From assembly GCA_002409285.1 (NCBI GenBank), contig DHUT01000015.1, forward strand, positions 21,774-85,773: a stretch of 64,000 nucleotides of DNA. Direction: 5' to 3'. The notes beneath the pieces are model-generated. The model was not told the origin of the DNA. It did not search any database and saw only the letters and a list, made by a program, of their open reading frames with translations. Numbering within the stretch: the first letter of the stretch is position 1; every line of letters begins with the position of its first letter. Shown piece after piece: positions 28,448 to 37,173 of this stretch. The translations under genes and the position numbers were made by a program. The DNA is from Firmicutes bacterium UBA5227 (lineage in GTDB: Bacteria; Bacillota; Clostridia; Tissierellales; Sedimentibacteraceae).

Positions 28448-29716
28448 ATGGATGACAATGAAAGAAATATATTCAATGAAAACAATGAAAACAATGAAAA
28501 CAACGAAAACAGTTCTTACAACTATTCGGGATATAACAGTAATGGATACGGTGTAAATTTCGTAATGCCCAATATTGAAGAACCAAAAAAGAAAAAAGGT
28601 AAAAAAGCCTCATTTTTTAAATATGTGGCGGTAGCATTGGTTGCTGCGTTGATAGGAGGTTTATCGGGAGGTTATTTAGTTGCAAGCAGGATTAATGTAC
28701 CGAGTAATAATCAGTCATCACCGCTTACAGCTCAGAATATAAAGATTAATTTAACAGATGATGTGTATTTTGCTGTAGCAGTAGCTGAGAAAAATCAAAA
28801 AACAGTTGTAGGAATTACAACAGATGTTGTCAAACAGTACAATACATTCTTCGGACCCCAAACACAAAAAGGTACAAGCATGGGTTCAGGCTTTATTATT
28901 GATCCCAACGGATATATAGTTACAAACGCCCATGTAATCGGAGACGGAAAGTATCAGAAAATAACAGTTTCATTAATGGATGGTTCAACAGAAGCCGGAG
29001 ATGTGCTGTGGTATGATACAACTTTGGATCTGGCACTGGTTAAAATAAACAGAACAGGGCTGCCTACGGTAGAGCTTGGAAATTCAGATGAACTTAAGGT
29101 TGGTGAGCCTTCGGTTGCAATAGGGAATCCAATGACGCTGGATCTTGAAAGAACCGTTACCCAGGGTATTATAAGTGGTCTGAACAGATCAATTGCATTT
29201 GACAACGGAACAGTTATAGAACCATTGATTCAAACAGATGCGTCAATTAACGCAGGAAACAGCGGAGGTCCTTTGTTCAATGCAGAAGGAAAGGTAATAG
29301 GAATTAATACGGCAAAGATGAGCACAGCAGAAGGCCTCGGATTTGCAATACCAATCAATACGGCTAAGCCCATCATTGAGCAGGTAATTAAAGACGGTAC
29401 ATTTTCCACAGTGTATGTAGGAATTCAGGGAGTAGATGTAGAAACCTATGAAACTGCTTTAGGAATAGATGTTGCCGCAGATTATGGAGTAGTAGTTGTT
29501 GAAACAACAAAAAATTCTCCGGCAACAGAAGCAGGATTAAAAACCGGAGATGTTATAACAGCAATAGACGGAGATAAAATCGAAAGCATGTCTGATCTTA
29601 AGAGAAACCTGTATGAATATAAAGAAAACGACAAGGCAGAGCTTACAATACTGAGAAATGGCGAAGAGCAAAAAGTAACAATAACCTTAAAAATTAAACC
29701 GGCAAATTTTGAATAA
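28448..29716 (+). CDS. htrA: HtrA-like membrane-anchored serine protease with PDZ domain
   Basis: HtrA proteases degrade misfolded proteins at the outer face of the membrane. The 422 residues have a cytoplasmic Asn/Glu repeat (NEN units, about 9-21), a Lys-rich stretch, one membrane segment (about 58-80), and a trypsin-like domain with His162 (TNAHVIG), Asp194 (TLDLAL) and Ser272 (NAGNSGGPL). A single PDZ domain follows (about 325-415, SPATEAGLKTGDVITAIDG). It is convergent with a two-component system that ends in the shared terminator; a CssRS-like link is possible but not shown. Confidence 0.95.
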   Translation: MDDNERNIFNENNENNENNENSSYNYSGYNSNGYGVNFVMPNIEEPKKKKGKKASFFKYVAVALVAALIGGLSGGYLVASRINVPSNNQSSPLTAQNIKINLTDDVYFAVAVAEKNQKTVVGITTDVVKQYNTFFGPQTQKGTSMGSGFIIDPNGYIVTNAHVIGDGKYQKITVSLMDGSTEAGDVLWYDTTLDLALVKINRTGLPTVELGNSDELKVGEPSVAIGNPMTLDLERTVTQGIISGLNRSIAFDNGTVIEPLIQTDASINAGNSGGPLFNAEGKVIGINTAKMSTAEGLGFAIPINTAKPIIEQVIKDGTFSTVYVGIQGVDVETYETALGIDVAADYGVVVVETTKNSPATEAGLKTGDVITAIDGDKIESMSDLKRNLYEYKENDKAELTILRNGEEQKVTITLKIKPANFE

Positions 29717-29718
29717 GC

Positions 29719-29764
29719 ACAAACACAAAAAAACAGGAAAACTTTCCTGTTTTTTTGTGTTTGT
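29719..29764. terminator. Bidirectional terminator, 22-bp perfect stem
   Basis: Arms 29719-29740 and 29743-29764 are perfectly complementary with GGAAA near the tip and A-runs and T-runs in the arms. It serves htrA (plus) and the response regulator (minus). Confidence 0.92.
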
Positions 29765-30439
29765 TCAGCTGTCATACTCAAACTTATAACCAACCTTCCT
29801 TACTGTAACAATGTACTTTCCATATTCTCCGATTTTAGAGCGAAGACACTTTATATGAGTGTCCACTGTCCTGTCATCGCCGAAATAATCCCAGCCCCAT
29901 ACTGCGGATAATATCTGGTCTCTCGTAAGAACTAAGTTTTTATTTTGCAAGAGATAATATAACAAATCAAATTCCTTTGGAGTAAGAATTGCTTTTTTGT
30001 CATCTGTTAAAACCAGCCGTTCACGGTATTTAATAACTAATCCGCCAAGCTCCATGTCCTGCATGCTGTTCTGTGAGGTTCTTTTAAGAAGGTTTTTTAC
30101 TCTTGCAACCAATATTTTTGGGCTGAAGGGCTTTGAAATGTATTCATCGGCACCGGAATTAAATCCTGTAATCTCATCTGTTTCCGCATCCCTTGCCGTG
30201 AGCATGAGTATGGGAACATCACTAAATTTTCGTATATAGGAAGCAACCTGGTAGCCATTCATTTTCGGCATCATAACATCTAAAACAATAAGAGAAAAAT
30301 CATATTCATTATCAAACTTTTTTATTGCTTCCTCTCCGTCAGAGGCCTCTGCTACCTTAAAGCCCTCCTTTATCAGATAGCTTGCAATTAGCTTTCTTAT
30401 ATTTTCCTCATCCTCAACCAACAATATTTTAATATCCAT
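29765..30439 (-). CDS. Response regulator, OmpR/PhoB type
   Basis: This 224-residue regulator has a receiver domain (Asp54 in IVLDVMMPKMNG, acidic pair in VEDEEN, Lys in YISKPFSP) and a winged-helix output domain ending TVDTHIKCLRSKIGEYGKYIVTVRKVGYKFEYD. It follows its kinase after 23 bp in the less common kinase-first order. Its stop codon abuts the terminator shared with htrA. Confidence 0.95.
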   Translation of the reverse strand: MDIKILLVEDEENIRKLIASYLIKEGFKVAEASDGEEAIKKFDNEYDFSLIVLDVMMPKMNGYQVASYIRKFSDVPILMLTARDAETDEITGFNSGADEYISKPFSPKILVARVKNLLKRTSQNSMQDMELGGLVIKYRERLVLTDDKKAILTPKEFDLLYYLLQNKNLVLTRDQILSAVWGWDYFGDDRTVDTHIKCLRSKIGEYGKYIVTVRKVGYKFEYDS

Positions 30440-30462
30440 GCTAACCTCCAGCTCTCATTATA

Positions 30463-31923
30463 TCAAATATCAACATTTTCCAGCTCAAACCAGAATTCAA
30501 CACCATTTTCAACATTTTGAACACCGTACTTTTCATTATGCATGTCAATTATTACCTTTACTATTGCTAAGCCCAGACCATAGCTTCCCATGTTCTTTCT
30601 TGATTTATCAGCTCTATAGAAGCTTATAAAGATATTATCGATATCTTCATCAGGTATTTTTTTGCCTGTATTGAAAATACTGATCCTGCACCTTGAATCC
30701 TTAACGAAAGTTGAAACTCTGACTATACCATCTGAATCACAATACTTAACGGCATTTTCGTAAAGATTTTGAAAGACCTGCTCAATCCTGAAGTAATCTC
30801 CATATACAATACTGTTGTCAGAAATACTTTTTTCCACAGAAATATTTTTTTCCATCGTCATAATAGAATTTTTATATATGGTATCCTCGATAATTTCATT
30901 AATGCTGAAATTGGATTTTTCTAACTTTATCATACCCCCTTCAAGCTGGGAAAGCTTCAGCAGCTCCTGAACAAATTCAGACATTTTTCTTCCTTCGTTG
31001 ATTATGATGTTAAGATAATCCTTTTTAGTTTCCTCATCAATATCTTCCATATCAATCAATGCTTCCGAATAGCTCATTATTAATGTCAAAGGGGTTTTAA
31101 AATCATGAGAAACATTTGCTATGAACTGTTTGGTCATTTTATCGGATTTTTCCAGTTTTACAAGGTCATCCTTTAATTTTTCAACATATTCCTGAAGCCT
31201 GTCAGCCATGTTATTTATGCTTGCAGATAACAGCCCGATTTCATCCCTTGACAATATGTCACACCTTTCAGAAAAATTTAAATTGGATATTTTATTGGCT
31301 ACAACCTGGAGCTGCCTTATGGGTTTTGTAGTTCTGTCGGCCACAAAATATATTATGACTGCAACTATAAACAATGAGAAAATTGATATATACATTGAAT
31401 AGTTAACTGCAGAATCTGACATATCTTTGATGAATTTTACCGGAGTCTGCATCAAGATATATTTATCATCCTTTACCTTAGACAAGACTGTTATGTCATT
31501 GTCATGCCTGTCCGATGCTCTGTTGCTGACGTAATAATTGTTGTTCTTCAGCTCATTAAATGCATTTTCTCTGTAAAGATTATTGATTAGCTTAAGCACC
31601 TCGTCATCAAAGGGATTTAACGAAAAATATTTCTGCCTGGAAAAATACTCAATTTCACCAATTCCTGTCTCAGTATTTAAAGAAAACAGGCATATTGTCA
31701 TATTCTGACCCTCATAATTAATTATTTCATCAACAGTGGAATTCATGTTGCCCGATAAATATTTAGATTTAATATTATCCACCCCGGATTTCAAAGTTTT
31801 AATTTTATCATTGGTGTACATTTTGTCAAGTAGTGTATTTCCAAGAACTGCAGATAAACCAATATTTAAAATGAGAACACAGATAATTACAAAAAAAAGC
31901 TTATTTTTTAAACTAAATTTCAG
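30463..31923 (-). CDS. Sensor histidine kinase, HisKA type (CTG start)
   Basis: The kinase has a HAMP domain (TTKPIRQLQVVANKISNLNF), HisKA with the phospho-His in NVSHDFKTPLTLI, and a HATPase with N-box QNLYENAVKYCD and a YGLGLAIVK lid. From the first in-frame ATG (31821) the first membrane segment would be missing. The frame continues upstream to a CTG at 31923-31921, adding LKFSLKNKLFFVIICVLILN..GLSAVLGN, a perfect signal anchor. The CTG lies 8 bases after GGGAGG, and no ATG, GTG or TTG occurs in that stretch before an in-frame TGA. The full protein is then 486 residues with an extracytoplasmic sensor of about 105 residues. Confidence 0.88.
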   Translation of the reverse strand: MKFSLKNKLFFVIICVLILNIGLSAVLGNTLLDKMYTNDKIKTLKSGVDNIKSKYLSGNMNSTVDEIINYEGQNMTICLFSLNTETGIGEIEYFSRQKYFSLNPFDDEVLKLINNLYRENAFNELKNNNYYVSNRASDRHDNDITVLSKVKDDKYILMQTPVKFIKDMSDSAVNYSMYISIFSLFIVAVIIYFVADRTTKPIRQLQVVANKISNLNFSERCDILSRDEIGLLSASINNMADRLQEYVEKLKDDLVKLEKSDKMTKQFIANVSHDFKTPLTLIMSYSEALIDMEDIDEETKKDYLNIIINEGRKMSEFVQELLKLSQLEGGMIKLEKSNFSINEIIEDTIYKNSIMTMEKNISVEKSISDNSIVYGDYFRIEQVFQNLYENAVKYCDSDGIVRVSTFVKDSRCRISIFNTGKKIPDEDIDNIFISFYRADKSRKNMGSYGLGLAIVKVIIDMHNEKYGVQNVENGVEFWFELENVDI

Positions 31924-31991
31924 AGCTCACACCTCCCGGAAGCAATAACAATATATTTTTAATAACAATATACCACAATTGTGATAAAAAA

Positions 31992-32022
31992 GTGAAGAAA
32001 AAAAGAGTGCTTTCGCACTCTT
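31992..32022 (-). terminator. Terminator of the thl-ctfAB operon
   Basis: AAGAGTGC (32003-32010) and GCACTCTT (32015-32022) form a perfect stem with a 4-nt loop. On the minus strand it is followed by TTTTTTTC. Confidence 0.9.
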
Positions 32023-32038
32023 AACTGATAATTAAGTT

Positions 32039-32076
32039 TTGTCATCTGAGATCCTTCGCTGATGCTTTGGATGACA
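32039..32076. repeat. Imperfect palindromic REP-like element
   Basis: TTGTCATC (32039-32046) and GATGACAA (32069-32076) flank a centre containing GAGATCCTTCGCT. The layout resembles dispersed palindromes with GTCATnCTGAG and CCTTCGCT words seen in many bacterial genomes. Only one copy was noticed in this window. Confidence 0.4.
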
Positions 32077-32077
32077 A

Positions 32078-32734
32078 CTAATCATCCAGTCCAAATCTTT
32101 TCAAATCAGGTGATACTATTAAATTAGCGTCTGTTGCCGCAATTACTTCTTCAACTGTTGCTTCCGGTCCTAATTCTTCAAGGACAAGACCCTTGTCGGT
32201 AACTCTCATAAGACCCATTTCGGTAACAATTATATTTACCTGCTCCTTGGCTGTCAAAGGAAGAGTACATTGCTTTAAGATTTTAGGCCTACCCTTCTGA
32301 GTGTGAACCATAGCTATGATAACCGTATTGGCACCAACTACAAGATCCATTGCACCGCCCATGCCGGGAACCATTTTACCTGGTATTTTCCAGTTTGCCA
32401 GACTTCCCTTTTCGTCGACCTCCATGGCACCAAGTACTGTTGCATCCACATGACCGCCGCGGATTATACCAAAGGATGTTGCGCTGTCAAAGAACATACC
32501 TCCTGGAACTATTGTAGAAGGCATACCTCCTGCATTAACCAGTTCCCAGTCTTCTTTGCCCGCTTCGGGAGCAGGACCAAGTCCTAAAAATCCATTCTCT
32601 GATTGAAATGTTATATCTATGCCTTCAGGAATGTAATTAGAAACCATTGTGGGAAGTCCGATGCCCAGGTTTACAACATCACCATCATGTAATAATTGAG
32701 CTACCCTTTTTGCTATAACTGCCTTTGCATCCAT
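32078..32734 (-). CDS. ctfB: CoA-transferase subunit B (butyrate/acetoacetate type)
   Basis: This is the beta subunit of a class I 3-oxoacid-type CoA-transferase. The catalytic glutamate is Glu46 in the motif SENGFLGLG, and GGHVDATVLGAMEVD is typical. Together with subunit A it would move CoA between butyryl-CoA (or acetyl-CoA) and acetoacetate. In lysine fermentation this turns acetoacetate into acetoacetyl-CoA for the thiolase. Its start overlaps the stop of subunit A (TAATG), ensuring coupled translation. Exact substrate preference cannot be read from sequence. Confidence 0.93.
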   Translation of the reverse strand: MDAKAVIAKRVAQLLHDGDVVNLGIGLPTMVSNYIPEGIDITFQSENGFLGLGPAPEAGKEDWELVNAGGMPSTIVPGGMFFDSATSFGIIRGGHVDATVLGAMEVDEKGSLANWKIPGKMVPGMGGAMDLVVGANTVIIAMVHTQKGRPKILKQCTLPLTAKEQVNIIVTEMGLMRVTDKGLVLEELGPEATVEEVIAATDANLIVSPDLKRFGLDD

Positions 32735-33390
32735 TACCTGTCACCTCCTACTATATAGTCAACAAATATTCCGGAGCACATAACATCTTCCGGATCAATT
32801 TCACCAATCTCCACAATTTTGTCAGCTTCTACTATTACGATATCAGCAGCAGTAGCCATTAGTGGATTGAAGTTTTTCATAGTCTTATTAAAAATCATGT
32901 TTCCCTTTTTATCAGCAATGGATGCTCTTAATATTGCCACATCTGCTCTTAAGGGTGTCTCAAAGATATATTCTTTGCCGTCAATGACCTTTTTTTCTTT
33001 TCCGATTTCAGCCTCGGTCCCGATTCCTGTAGGTGTGTAAAATCCACCTAACCCGTTTCCTCCGCATCTTACCTTTTCTGCAAGTGTTCCCTGAGGCGTA
33101 AGTACTACTTCAGTTTCACCTGAGTTCATTTGATTCGCAGTTTCAGGGTTAGTACCCACGTGAGAAGCTATCATTTTCTTGAACTGTTTATTTACTACCA
33201 TTTTACCTATACCCTTGTCAGGAAATCCCGTATCATTACAAATTAATGTCAGGTTCTTGACGTTTTTTTCAACAAGAGCGTCAATTAACCTTTCGGGAGT
33301 TCCGTTAGCAAGGAAACCGCCAACCATTAAAGTCATACCATCCTGCACCTTTTCTGCAGCTTCCTTAACAGAAATAATTTTGTTTACCAT
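32734..33390 (-). CDS. ctfA: CoA-transferase subunit A (butyrate/acetoacetate type)
   Basis: This is the alpha subunit of the same enzyme. The 218 residues show VGGFLANGTPERLIDAL near the N-terminus, TPQGTLAEKVRCGGNGLGGFYTPTGIGT in the centre, and the conserved FNPLMATAADIVIVEAD segment. It pairs with subunit B, overlapping by one base, and is the second gene of the thl-ctfA-ctfB unit. Confidence 0.93.
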   Translation of the reverse strand: MVNKIISVKEAAEKVQDGMTLMVGGFLANGTPERLIDALVEKNVKNLTLICNDTGFPDKGIGKMVVNKQFKKMIASHVGTNPETANQMNSGETEVVLTPQGTLAEKVRCGGNGLGGFYTPTGIGTEAEIGKEKKVIDGKEYIFETPLRADVAILRASIADKKGNMIFNKTMKNFNPLMATAADIVIVEADKIVEIGEIDPEDVMCSGIFVDYIVGGDR

Positions 33391-33463
33391 AATTTCATCC
33401 CTTCTTTTAGAATAATATATTTAGTATATTCAACAGTCTGAACCCTTCGGTTTAAACTACGAA

Positions 33464-34642
33464 CTATCTTTGTACCAGCAGGGCAGTTCCCATTCCGCCG
33501 CCTATACATAATGTGGCAAGACCCTTCTTTGCATCTCTTTTTTGCATTTCATATATAAGAGATACAAGAATTCTTGCTCCCGATGCACCAATTGGATGTC
33601 CAAGAGCTATGGCACCGCCGTTAACATTGGTAATTTCAGGATTTAACCCTAAGTCTCTGGTAACAGCAACAGCTTGAGCTGCAAAAGCTTCATTAGCTTC
33701 AACCAGATCCAGGTCAGCAACTGTCCAGCCTGCCTTAGCCAAAGCTTTCTTAGTTGCGGGAACAGGTCCGATACCCATTACTTTTGGATCAACACCTGCA
33801 GAGCCATATCCTGCAATTTCACATAAATATTTAATTCCAAGTTTATCAGCCTTTTCCTTGCTCATTATTACCAAAGCTGCTGCACCGTCATTAATTCCGG
33901 ATGCATTACCTGCTGTAACAGTTCCGTCTTTTTTAAATGCAGGTTTTAATTTTGCCATTTTATCCAAGGTTGAGCCATGTCTCGGAAACTCATCCGTATC
34001 AACTACTACAGGGTCACCCTTTCTCTGAGGTATTACAACAGGCACAATTTCATCCTTGAATCTTCCTGATTTCTGTGCTTCCTCAGCTCTGTTCTGGCTT
34101 TGTACAGAAAATTTATCCTGATCCTCACGGGTAATTCCATACTGCTCTGCAACATTTTCTGCTGTGATTCCCATATGGTACTGGTTGTAAACATCTGTCA
34201 GACCATCATAGACCATGTAATCCACTATTTTGTCGTCTCCCATTCTCTGACCCCATCTGGTTTTATTCAGAAGATATGGTGCATTAGTCATGCTTTCGGT
34301 TCCGCCGCACAATACAACGTCGCATTCTCCGCTTTCAACAAATTGTGCAGCCATGCTTACCGCTCTCAGACCGGAGCCGCATACCATATTAATTGTTAAT
34401 GCAGGAGTTTCATTTGGAATTCCTGCTCCAAGAGTAACCTGTCTGGCTACGTTCTGTCCTAAGCCTGCCCCCAATACATTGCCAAAATATACTTCTTCAA
34501 CAGCAGATGGTTCAATTCCTGCCCTTTTAATTGCTTCTTTTGCTGCAATTATTCCTAAATCTACTGCTGACAATGGTGCCAGAGAGCCTCCGAATGAACC
34601 GATTGGTGTTCTTGCTGCAGATACTATTACTGCTTTTCTCAT
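33464..34642 (-). CDS. thlA: Acetyl-CoA acetyltransferase (thiolase)
   Basis: Thiolase condenses two acetyl-CoA or cleaves acetoacetyl-CoA. The 392-residue protein has the acyl-enzyme Cys88 (NMVCGSG), the catalytic His in [10 protein letters not shown] and the second Cys in [10 protein letters not shown]. Start is the ATG at 34642, preceded by AGGAGG; a longer frame from 34729 lacks a ribosome-binding site and would run across the promoter. First gene of the sigma-54-dependent operon; in the lysine pathway it yields two acetyl-CoA from the acetoacetyl-CoA made by CtfAB. Confidence 0.96.
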   Translation of the reverse strand: MRKAVIVSAARTPIGSFGGSLAPLSAVDLGIIAAKEAIKRAGIEPSAVEEVYFGNVLGAGLGQNVARQVTLGAGIPNETPALTINMVCGSGLRAVSMAAQFVESGECDVVLCGGTESMTNAPYLLNKTRWGQRMGDDKIVDYMVYDGLTDVYNQYHMGITAENVAEQYGITREDQDKFSVQSQNRAEEAQKSGRFKDEIVPVVIPQRKGDPVVVDTDEFPRHGSTLDKMAKLKPAFKKDGTVTAGNASGINDGAAALVIMSKEKADKLGIKYLCEIAGYGSAGVDPKVMGIGPVPATKKALAKAGWTVADLDLVEANEAFAAQAVAVTRDLGLNPEITNVNGGAIALGHPIGASGARILVSLIYEMQKRDAKKGLATLCIGGGMGTALLVQR

Positions 34643-34680
34643 AACTTTTTTCCTCCTAAGCTTTATTGTACTAATATTAT

Positions 34681-34696
34681 AGCAAAATTCATGCCA
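34681..34696 (-). promoter_or_regulatory. Sigma-54 promoter of thl-ctfAB
   Basis: Minus strand TGGCAT, GAATT, TTGCT matches the -24/-12 consensus, with GG and GC exactly 10 bases apart. It is 39 bases before the thl start and next to a divergent sigma-54 activator gene. Confidence 0.85.
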
Positions 34697-34760
34697 AATA
34701 AACAATAAAAATAATTTGCCATATTTCAATAGTACAGCCTATGTATGAGTCTTTAATATA

Positions 34761-34803
34761 TGCAATAACGCACATCATCAAAAAACATTGTTGCAAAATT
34801 GCA
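34761..34803. promoter_or_regulatory. Candidate enhancer sites for the sigma-54 activator
   Basis: TGCAATAACGCA (34761-34772) and the palindrome TGCAAAATTGCA (34792-34803) are centred 31 bp apart, 70-120 bp upstream of the -24 element. That is a normal place for activator dimers to bind. The assignment to the neighbouring activator is inferred. Confidence 0.45.
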
Positions 34804-34904
34804 TATATTAATATATAATCATGTACAATAATATATTATCACATTGTCCAAAAAATATCAATGGTATTTTTAAAAGATTTTCATCCAAAATAAAAGGAGG
34901 AAAA

Positions 34905-36590
34905 ATGAATTTGCCTAATACTGATTTTACCTTAGGGTTTGTCATTACAGATAAAAAATTTAATATAGTTCATTACAATAATTACTTTAAAACAAGTATA
35001 TATAAAAGCAATGAAGAGATCTTGAATAAAAAATTAACAATATATTTTCATGATATAAAGGATGATAGCGAACAAAATTTTTATTCTGTGAGATATATAG
35101 ACAATTCAGTCTACTATGTGTTTCACGATGAACTGAATCTTTACGGTCATGAGCTGATTGCGTTTTTCTTTTATGATTTTACCGTAGGAAAAGAGCTGGA
35201 TAAGCAAATTGACAGATTAAGTGGTCAGCAATACTTGCATAATGAAATGCTGAATAAATTAAAAGACGGCATTTATGTAACAGACGAGGAAGGCATAACA
35301 ACCTATGTTAATGATGCTTTTCTGGACTTATCAGGATTAACAAGGGAACAAATTATAGGAAGATCCGTATACGATTTAAGAAGGCAGGATGTGCTTCCAA
35401 ATTCCTGCTGTGCAAAGGTAATTGAAACAAAGGGTCCGGTCTCAACAATTAATAATTACTACAAAGGGCAGAGATGTCTTGTTTCAGGATCGCCCATATT
35501 TGATGAAAATGGGACTCTGAAAAAAACAATAGCAGTTATAAGGGATGTGTCTGAACTGGACGTCCTTATGAAAAACATAACTAAAGAAAAAAATTTATTC
35601 ATCAGCAATGATGAATATGACGATTTTGATATAAAAACCGGTGATATAGTAAAGGAACCTATAAATAACAGCGAAAAAATGAAAAACATTTATAACAGGG
35701 CAAGAAAGATAGCCAAGGTTGACAGCACAGTCTTAATACTGGGAGAAACAGGAGTAGGCAAGGACTTTATTGCCTCATATATCTACAGTGTTTCAAGTCG
35801 CAGGAAAGGGAAGTTTGTTAAAATAAACTGCGGAGCAGTACCTGAACATCTGATGGAATCAGAATTTTTCGGATACGAGGAGGGTGCTTTTACAGGGGCG
35901 CTTAAAGGCGGGAAAAAAGGTCTGTTTGAAGAAGCAAACGGAGGAGTTCTATACCTGGATGAAATCGGAGATATGCCCTATACCCTTCAGGTAAAGCTGC
36001 TGAGTGCCATTAACGACAGAATGTTTTACCGCATAGGCGGAACTGCACAAATACAGTTCGATGCCCGGATTATTGCAGCCACCAATGTGGACTTAAAAAA
36101 ACTTGTGGAAGAGAAAAAGTTCAGAGCAGATCTGTATTACAGATTAAACGTGGTATCCTTTGTAATTCCGCCTCTAAGACAAAGGAAGGAAGATATAATA
36201 CCTCTTTCGCAGCAATTTATGGAATATTACAACAATAAGTACGGAAAAAACTGTTATTATACCGCCGGCTGCCTGGAAAATTTACTGAGCTATCAGTGGC
36301 CGGGAAATATAAGAGAATTAAAAAACATAACAGAACGACTCATATTGATGGCAGATGAAGCATCCATCGACAAAAAGCTTTTCACGGAGCAGTTGATGCT
36401 CAATGATTCATCCACAGAAAGCTATAAGTCCTTGTCAGAAAACAGAAGTCTTAAGGATAAGCTTGATGAATATGAAAAAGTTATAATTGAAACAACATTG
36501 GCTTCTTCAAAAAACATGAAGGAAGCTGCGGAAAAGATGGGAATAGACATATCAACCCTTGTAAGGAAAAAACAAAAATACAGGATGTGA
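34905..36590 (+). CDS. Sigma-54-dependent transcriptional activator (PAS-AAA+-Fis)
   Basis: The 561-residue protein (ATG at 34905 after AAGGAGG) has an N-terminal sensory part with a PAS domain at about 117-217 (DGIYVTDEEGITTYVNDAFLDLSG). The AAA+ domain (about 254-482) has Walker A GETGVGKD and the sigma-54-contacting GAFTGA loop in full, Walker B GGVLYLDEIGD and the arginine-finger region FRADLYYRLNV. A Fis-type helix-turn-helix (MKEAAEKMGIDISTLVRKK) ends the protein. It is divergent from the thl-ctfAB operon with its sigma-54 promoter and is the obvious activator. The PAS ligand is unknown. Confidence 0.93.
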   Translation: MNLPNTDFTLGFVITDKKFNIVHYNNYFKTSIYKSNEEILNKKLTIYFHDIKDDSEQNFYSVRYIDNSVYYVFHDELNLYGHELIAFFFYDFTVGKELDKQIDRLSGQQYLHNEMLNKLKDGIYVTDEEGITTYVNDAFLDLSGLTREQIIGRSVYDLRRQDVLPNSCCAKVIETKGPVSTINNYYKGQRCLVSGSPIFDENGTLKKTIAVIRDVSELDVLMKNITKEKNLFISNDEYDDFDIKTGDIVKEPINNSEKMKNIYNRARKIAKVDSTVLILGETGVGKDFIASYIYSVSSRRKGKFVKINCGAVPEHLMESEFFGYEEGAFTGALKGGKKGLFEEANGGVLYLDEIGDMPYTLQVKLLSAINDRMFYRIGGTAQIQFDARIIAATNVDLKKLVEEKKFRADLYYRLNVVSFVIPPLRQRKEDIIPLSQQFMEYYNNKYGKNCYYTAGCLENLLSYQWPGNIRELKNITERLILMADEASIDKKLFTEQLMLNDSSTESYKSLSENRSLKDKLDEYEKVIIETTLASSKNMKEAAEKMGIDISTLVRKKQKYRM

Positions 36591-36964
36591 TTTATGTGAA
36601 TCATTTTAAATATACAAGAAAACATTTATATAGGAGCTTTTGCAAGTCAGTTTTTGCTTTATGCGCCTCTGCATATAATAAAACTCTTCGTATATGCCAG
36701 AGTATCCCCGGATCATAAGGTAAAATCCGATACAAATCAAACCACCTAAGCCAATAACTAAGTTTAAAACTTAGTTATTGGCTATTTTTTCAGCTATAGT
36801 CAAATCTTTTTATCCGCAACATTTTCTCATATCTCATATTGAGCAGTAACTTGGTACAGTATAAATATAATAGAAAAATATTTTTACTTATATGGAATAA
36901 AATGACCTTAAATTGTAAATATTACTAGTATCGCTAATATCACATAAAGCAGTATGGAGATACC
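36591..36964. other. Intergenic region, only a terminator recognised
   Basis: Apart from the strong terminator at 36749-36790, this 374-bp gap shows no convincing gene, tRNA or repeat. TTGAGC near 36838 and TATAAA/TATAAT words near 36860-36873 could be promoter parts for the germination operon, but spacing is poor. Confidence 0.4.
36749..36790 (+). terminator. Intrinsic terminator after sigma-54 activator
   Basis: AGCCAATAACTAAG and CTTAGTTATTGGCT form a perfect 14-bp stem with a 7-nt loop, followed by ATTTTTT. Confidence 0.92.
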
Positions 36965-37165
36965 ATGAACTTAATTAATTTATTGAAACCAGTGTTAAAT
37001 TATGATGTAATTATAATTTTTCTGATTATAAGCTACATTTTAATTTTTAAAACCAGCAAAGGACTTAAGCAGAAAAATTTTCACAGAGATTATAAAATAG
37101 TAAGATTTACAGGAATTGTTTATGGGCTGATAGCACTGACGGCATTAATAACGAAAAACATTTAG
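36965..37165 (+). CDS. Small two-segment membrane protein of ger operon (CLC_0170-like)
   Basis: This 66-residue protein has two hydrophobic segments (VIIIFLIISYILIF and FTGIVYGLIALTALI) separated by a basic loop. Similar small proteins precede germinant-receptor genes in Clostridia. It lies 8 bp before the GerA-type gene and is preceded by GGAG. A role in receptor assembly is possible but unproven. Confidence 0.6.
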   Translation: MNLINLLKPVLNYDVIIIFLIISYILIFKTSKGLKQKNFHRDYKIVRFTGIVYGLIALTALITKNI

Positions 37166-37173
37166 GAGAAACT

